From contig JALTZH010000178.1 in assembly GCA_027051265.1 (NCBI GenBank), positions 1 to 11,393 on the forward strand: 11,393 nt of DNA. Reading direction: 5' to 3'. This DNA comes from an archaeon (GTDB lineage Archaea > Hydrothermarchaeota > Hydrothermarchaeia > JALTZZ01 > JALUTC01). Within the stretch, counting starts at the first letter, position 1; every line of letters begins with the position of its first letter. Of the stretch, positions 7,500-11,393 are shown piece after piece. Both the position numbers and the translations under genes were made by a program. The notes under the pieces are model-generated. The model was not told the DNA's origin and did no database searches. It worked only from the letters and a program-made list of their open reading frames with translations.

Positions 7500-7591
7500 T
7501 TTGTAATGTACAAAACATGGAGATTCTTCCTTTATTATTACGATAACAACTTACCAGTAATAATTAATCTCTTTTCCAAAGAATATTCTAT

Positions 7592-7601
7592 TGTTTAAAC
7601 A
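7592..7601. promoter_or_regulatory. TGTTTAAACA 10-bp palindrome
   Basis: A perfect 10-bp inverted repeat about 36 bp to the left of the larger palindrome at 7637-7654. Both begin with TGTTTAA and end with TTAAACA (overlapping in this shorter one). It may be a second, more tightly spaced binding site for the same regulator, but short A/T-rich palindromes also arise by chance. Confidence 0.25.
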
Positions 7602-7636
7602 TCTTGGGAATATTGTTTCAGATGAAGAATAACCGT

Positions 7637-7654
7637 ATGTTTAACGTTAAACAT
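7637..7654. promoter_or_regulatory. 18-bp perfect palindrome, putative operator of cbiL
   Basis: ATGTTTAACGTTAAACAT is identical to its reverse complement and ends 12 bp before the ATG at 7667. If the cbiL transcript is leaderless, the TATA box should fall at about 7637-7642, inside the palindrome, so a dimeric DNA-binding protein here would block TBP. An in-frame ATG begins the palindrome at 7637, but the CbiL family start points to 7667. The regulator is unknown. Confidence 0.5.
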
Positions 7655-7666
7655 TCTTTGGAATGT

Positions 7667-8254
7667 ATGTTATATGCTTTAAGTTTAGGACCTGGAGATC
7701 CTGAACTTATAACATTAAAAGCTTTGAGAATTATTAAAAGTGTTGATAAAATATATGTTCCTGGAAGATATGCTTATAATATAGTCAAAAGATATAGGAA
7801 ACCAACACTACTAGAAGTACCAATGGGAAAAGGTAAGGATTTTATGATGAAAGTTGCAGATGAAATTATTTCAGAAGCAAAATCTAATGATATAGCATTT
7901 GCAACCATTGGTGATATTCATTTTTTTTCCACGTTTAAATTATTGTTTGAGAAAGCTATAGAATCTGGAATTAAAGTTGAAACAATACCTGGTGTTGCAA
8001 GCTTTTCCTCAATATTTTCTAGACTTAAGATTTTTGTATCAAAGCCTTTTAAAGTTGTTACACAAGATAACTTTAACGATGAAATCATAATCGTACTTAA
8101 AGTAACAAGACCAAGAAATTTAGCAGAGAAATTAAAAGACTTTGGATATAAAAAATTCTTACTCGTCGAAAAAGCATTCATGGAAAATGAGAGAATAACC
8201 GAGAATCTACCAGATAAAAGTGATTACTTTTCAATATTGGTTGGGATGAAGTGA
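7667..8254 (+). CDS. cbiL: Cobalt-precorrin-2 C20-methyltransferase CbiL
   Basis: A SAM-dependent tetrapyrrole methylase that adds a methyl group at C20 of cobalt-factor II / cobalt-precorrin-2, an early branch step into the corrin pathway. From ATG 7667 the protein has 195 residues. It starts [19 protein letters not shown], the usual N-terminal SAM-site block of CbiL, which is why the upstream in-frame ATGs (7604, 7622, 7637) are rejected. Further signatures are the Pro of IYVPG at 29-33, the VPM at 51-53, [10 protein letters not shown] at 81-90 (the GDPxFYSTF block of CbiL, with Pro replaced by Ile), and [10 protein letters not shown] at 107-116. It is somewhat shorter than typical CbiL. 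Its TGA overlaps the cbiG ATG as TGATG, so the two are very likely cotranscribed and translationally coupled. An 18-bp palindrome lies just upstream. Confidence 0.88.
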   Translation: MLYALSLGPGDPELITLKALRIIKSVDKIYVPGRYAYNIVKRYRKPTLLEVPMGKGKDFMMKVADEIISEAKSNDIAFATIGDIHFFSTFKLLFEKAIESGIKVETIPGVASFSSIFSRLKIFVSKPFKVVTQDNFNDEIIIVLKVTRPRNLAEKLKDFGYKKFLLVEKAFMENERITENLPDKSDYFSILVGMK

Positions 8255-8952
8255 TGAGGATATGTATCATATGTTTTAAAGATGAACTATCTAAAGCAGA
8301 GTTGATCTCCAAAATTCTCAACGCTGATATTTATATTTATGAAAATAATATATTTAATAAAATATATAATAAATATGATTGTATAATATGTTTAATTTCT
8401 CCTGGTATTGTTATCAGAAAGATTTCAAAGATTATTAAGGATAAATTTAAAGATCCAAGTATAGTATTAATTGATAAAAGATTTAAACACTGTATTCCAC
8501 TGATTGGAGCTCATAGATATGGATATAGAATATGTGAAAAGCTAAGCGAAGCAATTGGTATGGAAACAGTTATAACTACAAGAAGTGAAATTTCCAATGG
8601 ATTATGTGTAGGTATTGGATGTAGAAAAGGTAGCAAGAAAGAAGAAATTCTTAGTGCAATATTTAATGCTCTGAAAGAGATAAATGCAAACGTTGATGAT
8701 ATTAGATTATTTGCAACCGTAGATATTAAAAGAAATGAAAAAGGCTTATTAGAAGCGATACGTAACTTAAAGAAACCGATACTTTTTATTGATGGAGAAA
8801 GCTTAAACAAAATACCTGTGAAAGAATCCAAAGCTAAATTAATTGGTATAAAAAATGTTGCTGAAGCTGCTGCGTTGTATTTCTCAAGGAAAAAGAAACT
8901 AATTTTATCGAAGAGGAAATATGGAAACGTTACAATTGCAATTGCTATATAA
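8254..8952 (+). CDS. cbiG: Cobalt-precorrin-5A hydrolase CbiG (short form)
   Basis: CbiG opens the ring-A delta-lactone of cobalt-precorrin-5A, releasing the C20 fragment as acetaldehyde. The C-terminal domain is clear: GIGCRKGSKKEEI at 120-132, FATVDIKRNEKGLLE at 153-167, GIKNVAEAAAL at 198-208, and the ending LILSKRKYGNVTIAIAI. The N-terminal domain shows ISPGIVIRKISKIIKDKFKDPSIVLID and the TTRSE edge. At 232 residues it is about 100 shorter than full-length CbiG. The N-domain runs straight into the C-domain at about 112-120, so the middle domain appears to be missing. The usual GHxGGAN signature is altered to GAHRYGYR (85-92). ATG 8254 overlaps the cbiL stop by one base; the GTG at 8251 is a less likely start. 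It converges on tatD with a 14-bp gap. Confidence 0.87.
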   Translation: MRICIICFKDELSKAELISKILNADIYIYENNIFNKIYNKYDCIICLISPGIVIRKISKIIKDKFKDPSIVLIDKRFKHCIPLIGAHRYGYRICEKLSEAIGMETVITTRSEISNGLCVGIGCRKGSKKEEILSAIFNALKEINANVDDIRLFATVDIKRNEKGLLEAIRNLKKPILFIDGESLNKIPVKESKAKLIGIKNVAEAAALYFSRKKKLILSKRKYGNVTIAIAI

Positions 8953-8966
8953 TTATTAAAAATAAT

Positions 8967-9689
8967 TTACACATTCAAATATATATTTAAATTTTTATTC
9001 AATCTTTTAATCAGAAATTCTTTTGAAACGTTTTTTATTTCGCAGATTTCATCTATTACTTGTGTTAAAACTTTAGGTTCTAGCATCATATTTCTATATT
9101 TATAAGGACCATCGCTCTCAATCAACAGATTGTTGATCGAGACATTTTTCAGTACATCTTCATGTTTTTTTTGAATTTTAAATGCTGGATTTATTCCTAT
9201 AAAATATCCATACGATTCTATTACAGGTATCAAATCTAATGGTCCTGTGTACCAATGAAAATAAACCCTGTTTATATCGTTCTTTATTACTAGGTTTAAT
9301 ATCTCATGCCATGCATTTGGTGCATGTAAGTTAAGCGAGAGATCAAATTCCTTGGCAATTTTCAAAAAGAATTCAAACGTTTCCAATTGTTTCTCAAACG
9401 TTTTTGGTACAAATTTTTTATCCAAACCAATTTCACCAAGAACTTTTAAATCGTATCTGTTTATAATCTTATATATTTCATCCTTTTCTCTTTTTGTTAA
9501 CGATGTACTTATTTTCCATGGATGATACCCAACAGCAGGAATTATAAACTCATAAGCTTCGGAGAGTTTTAATACGGTTTTTGCTGAGATTAAATCTTCA
9601 GATACTGCAATTATAAGATAATTTCTCAAATCTCTTATATATGTTTCATCAAAAGAATATAGGTGACAATGGGCATCGATTATTTTCAT
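8967..9689 (-). CDS. TatD-family metal-dependent hydrolase
   Basis: An amidohydrolase-fold enzyme of the TatD group (DNases and related phosphodiesterases), 240 residues. The metal ligands expected for the family are present: DAHCH with His7 and His9, VGYHPW with His56, GEIGLD with Glu86, LHAP with His122, FHWYTG with His145, and ESDGP with Asp193. The family's HCFSG block is here HWYTG, a mild deviation. The ATG at 9689 is chosen because the HxH motif starts at residue 7 as usual; a TTG at 9695 would add two residues. Its start is only 19 bp from the start of dapF on the other strand, so the promoters must reach into the opposite genes. A TATA-like TTTATAAA at 9722-9729 lies 33-40 bases upstream. 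The real substrate cannot be told; some archaeal homologues are annotated only as hydrolases. Confidence 0.85.
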   Translation of the reverse strand: MKIIDAHCHLYSFDETYIRDLRNYLIIAVSEDLISAKTVLKLSEAYEFIIPAVGYHPWKISTSLTKREKDEIYKIINRYDLKVLGEIGLDKKFVPKTFEKQLETFEFFLKIAKEFDLSLNLHAPNAWHEILNLVIKNDINRVYFHWYTGPLDLIPVIESYGYFIGINPAFKIQKKHEDVLKNVSINNLLIESDGPYKYRNMMLEPKVLTQVIDEICEIKNVSKEFLIKRLNKNLNIYLNV

Positions 9690-9708
9690 AAACAAAAATA
9701 AATATTTT

Positions 9709-10539
9709 ATGACAATAGAATTTTATAAATATCAAGCTAATGGTAACGATTTTATACTTATAGAAGATTTTAAAAAGAGATTAAAGAATCTAAACAGAAT
9801 TGCGAAAAAATTATGTATGAGAAAGTTATCGATAGGTGCTGATGGATTAATAATCTTGGAGAATAGTGATGTTGCAGATTTTAGAATGAGAATTTTTAAC
9901 GCGGATGGAACAGAAGCGGAGATGTGTGGAAACGGTTTATCATGTGCAGCCTTACATTTTTATCTAAAACGTAAAAAATCAAAGCAAAAAGTTGAGACAT
10001 TAGCTGGTATAAAAATAGTTGAAGTATTAAATGGATACGTAAAGATTGATATGGGAAAACCTATATTCGATCCGGATAAGATTCCCGCAATCTCTAACAA
10101 CAAATTTTTTTCAGAGAGAATATATGGTTTTAAAGTTTATGCCGTAAACACTGGAGTTCCTCATGCTGTAATATTTGTTGACAATATCGAATCCATAGAC
10201 GTTAAAGAGATTGGTAGAAAAATAAGGCATCATCCTCTATTTCCAAAGGGAACCAACGTAAATTTTGTAAAAAAGGTACGAGATGGAGAATATTTTGTAA
10301 GAACCTATGAAAGAGGAGTTGAAGATGAAACACTATCATGTGGTACTGGATTATGTGCTGTTAGTAGTGTTATTCATATGTTGGGATTAGATAAAAAAGA
10401 AAGAATTCTGCTACGAACAAAAGGTGGAGAGGTATATGTGGAAGTTAAACATAAAAACAATGAAATCGAAAAAATATATCTCTACAATAAACCGGTATTC
10501 GTATTTAAAGGAGAAATTTCCGAAGATTACTTATATTAG
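9709..10539 (+). CDS. dapF: Diaminopimelate epimerase DapF
   Basis: Interconverts LL- and meso-diaminopimelate in the lysine pathway, without cofactor, by a two-cysteine mechanism. The 276-residue length is standard. The N-terminus FYKYQANGNDFILIED matches the family. The first catalytic cysteine is Cys73 in NADGTEAEMCGNG and the second is Cys211 in ERGVEDETLSCGTG. NTGVPHAV at 147-154 and GTNVNFV at 181-187 complete the active-site pattern. Because these archaea should have no murein, the expected role is lysine synthesis. The other dap genes are not in the window. It diverges from tatD (19 bp between starts), and its 3' end overlaps the 3' end of tmk on the other strand by 9 bp. Confidence 0.96.
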   Translation: MTIEFYKYQANGNDFILIEDFKKRLKNLNRIAKKLCMRKLSIGADGLIILENSDVADFRMRIFNADGTEAEMCGNGLSCAALHFYLKRKKSKQKVETLAGIKIVEVLNGYVKIDMGKPIFDPDKIPAISNNKFFSERIYGFKVYAVNTGVPHAVIFVDNIESIDVKEIGRKIRHHPLFPKGTNVNFVKKVRDGEYFVRTYERGVEDETLSCGTGLCAVSSVIHMLGLDKKERILLRTKGGEVYVEVKHKNNEIEKIYLYNKPVFVFKGEISEDYLY

Positions 10540-11115
10540 TTTTTCTAGTTTAAGAATATTTACAAAGACTTTCTTTACTTCGCTATATACTTCTTCAAAT
10601 TTTTTCTCAGCATTTATCTTATAAAATTTACATGGGAGACTTTTTTTACGAATTATCTCCAAGTATTTCTTTCTAACCTTTTTTAAATAATCCACGTTTT
10701 CAAACAATTCATGATCCTTTACTCTTCTTATAGAAATAACTGGGTCTACATCTAAATAAATAACATAATCCGGAAACTTAACAAACTTGTTTATTTCAAT
10801 GATCCAAGATTCTGGTAGATAGATTGATTGATAAGCCAAGCTTGAAACAACACTACGATCGGATAAAATCACATCATAATTATCTTTGAGAAATTCATAG
10901 GTATACGTTCTATCAGCAGCATATAGTAATGCCAAGAAAATTCCAAATTTTCTTTCTTTAAGATATTCTTTTAAAATCCTACCAATTTTGTTATTTTTAT
11001 TTGGTTCTTTTAATAATTTTATCTTAACTACGTTTTTATACTCATTGTAGAGAAATTTCGATATCGTTGTCTTTCCAGCACCATCTATTCCTTCTATAGC
11101 AATTATAACTGTCAT
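10531..11115 (-). CDS. tmk: Thymidylate kinase Tmk
   Basis: Phosphorylates dTMP to dTDP with ATP, supplying dTTP for DNA synthesis. The protein has 194 residues, usual for the family. The P-loop GIDGAGKTT is at 9-17, followed by the LLKEP segment with Glu37 and Pro38, LLYAADR at 63-69, and SDRSVVSSLAYQ at 85-96. The latter is the DRY/DRH block, here DRS. YLDVDP at 120-125 is the strand leading to the lid region. It starts at ATG 11115, 53 bp after the apgM stop on the same strand, so it could be co-transcribed from apgM or have its own promoter. A GAGGT lies about 24 bases before the ATG, too far for a normal ribosome site. The tail overlaps that of dapF by 9 bp. Confidence 0.94.
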   Translation of the reverse strand: MTVIIAIEGIDGAGKTTISKFLYNEYKNVVKIKLLKEPNKNNKIGRILKEYLKERKFGIFLALLYAADRTYTYEFLKDNYDVILSDRSVVSSLAYQSIYLPESWIIEINKFVKFPDYVIYLDVDPVISIRRVKDHELFENVDYLKKVRKKYLEIIRKKSLPCKFYKINAEKKFEEVYSEVKKVFVNILKLEKLI

Positions 11116-11168
11116 AATTATTCTTATTTATCTTCAACCTCAACATAAAAAACCAATACAGGAAAGAA

Positions 11169-11393
11169 TTATGCTCCATATTTTTCAGCTCTATTTGTTA
11201 AGTTCATGAGATAATTCATTAAGTCCAATCCTCGTATTCTACCTATATATCCCTTATAAGCATCTCTTTCTGAAAATTTTTTCACATCATCTCTTCTAAT
11301 CTCTGGTCCAACAATCATAATAGGAACCTCATCACCTGTATGATCTCTAACTGAGCATGGTGTTGTATGATCAGCTAACATTACGAAATAGTT
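11169..11393 (-). CDS. apgM: Archaeal phosphoglycerate mutase (ApgM), C-terminal part
   Basis: Cofactor-independent 2,3-bisphosphoglycerate-independent phosphoglycerate mutase of the archaeal type, interconverting 3- and 2-phosphoglycerate. Only the last 74 codons are here; the gene runs off the right edge, where the frame is open. The ADHTTPCSVRDHTGDEVP stretch holds the conserved Asp-His of the second metal site of the alkaline-phosphatase superfamily. The ending GYIGRIRGLDLMNYLMNL and NRAEKYGA is the characteristic ApgM C-terminus. The internal ATG at 11381 is not the start. It lies upstream of tmk on the same strand. Confidence 0.92.
   Translation of the reverse strand, partial: NYFVMLADHTTPCSVRDHTGDEVPIMIVGPEIRRDDVKKFSERDAYKGYIGRIRGLDLMNYLMNLTNRAEKYGA

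Noticed and set aside
7359-7500. Classic cobalamin (AdoCbl) riboswitch in front of cbiE
   Set aside because: The position would fit, but the conserved B12-box and its partner elements are not seen; AGCCGAAUCGGUGACG resembles it only superficially.
7604-7666. Upstream in-frame starts of cbiL (7604, 7622, 7637)
   Set aside because: They would add 10-21 unusual residues before the conserved N-terminal block and would run through the palindrome; the family starts at the block.
8511-8831. 106-codon open frame on the minus strand inside cbiG
   Set aside because: It is antisense to a well-supported gene with clear motifs; its open length reflects the codon bias of cbiG.

Overview
The window comes from an AT-rich archaeon. 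The clearest marker is a gene for the large subunit (DP2) of family D DNA polymerase. This enzyme is found in archaea but not in the classical Crenarchaeota (Thermoproteota such as Sulfolobus). A PUA-containing NSUN RNA methyltransferase, an archaeal-type phosphoglycerate mutase, an anaerobic (cobalt-early) cobalamin route and nearly leaderless start codons agree with this. I cannot name a lineage with confidence. No transposase, CRISPR array, rRNA or tRNA was seen.

Layout from left to right. 1-215: no convincing gene, only an ATG-less open stretch ending right against the next start. 216-1367 (+): PUA-NSUN m5C RNA methyltransferase. 1368-1910: about 540 bp without a sure gene. 1911-2780 (+): MetF-type methylenetetrahydrofolate reductase. 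2788-6642 (-): PolD DP2, whose active-site motif is interrupted by a 164-residue mini-intein (DNA 3559-4050). 6784-7356 (-): cbiE. 7357-7666: a divergent control region between cbiE and cbiL. 7667-8254 (+): cbiL, overlapping cbiG (8254-8952, +) by one base. 8967-9689 (-): TatD-type metal hydrolase. 9709-10539 (+): dapF. 10531-11115 (-): tmk. 11169 to the right edge (-): 3' end of apgM, running off the window.

How the genes fit together. CbiL, CbiG and CbiE are three separate steps of corrin-ring assembly (C20 methylation, ring-A lactone opening, C5 methylation), so the divergent pair of transcription units is a partial cobalamin locus. CbiT, CbiF, CbiH, CbiJ, CbiC, CbiD and CbiA are not in the window. 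MetF makes methyl-tetrahydrofolate-type C1 units and lies 4 kb away; a link to corrinoid methyl transfer is only inferred. DP2 and thymidylate kinase serve DNA replication, DapF serves the lysine (diaminopimelate) pathway, and ApgM serves glycolysis. Gene packing is tight: metF/DP2, cbiG/tatD and dapF/tmk converge with gaps of 7 and 14 bp and an overlap of 9 bp, and tatD and dapF diverge with only 19 bp between start codons.

The part that looks least explained is the cbiE-cbiL intergenic region. On the cbiL side there is a perfect 18-bp palindrome just before the start codon, and half of it recurs immediately before cbiE. On the cbiE side the leader can fold into two adjacent hairpins. The first has a GNRA loop and an internal loop matching the bulged-G (loop E) motif. 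The same stretch also encodes an open 46-codon reading frame that stops 2 bp before cbiE. This could be a structured, possibly regulatory leader.
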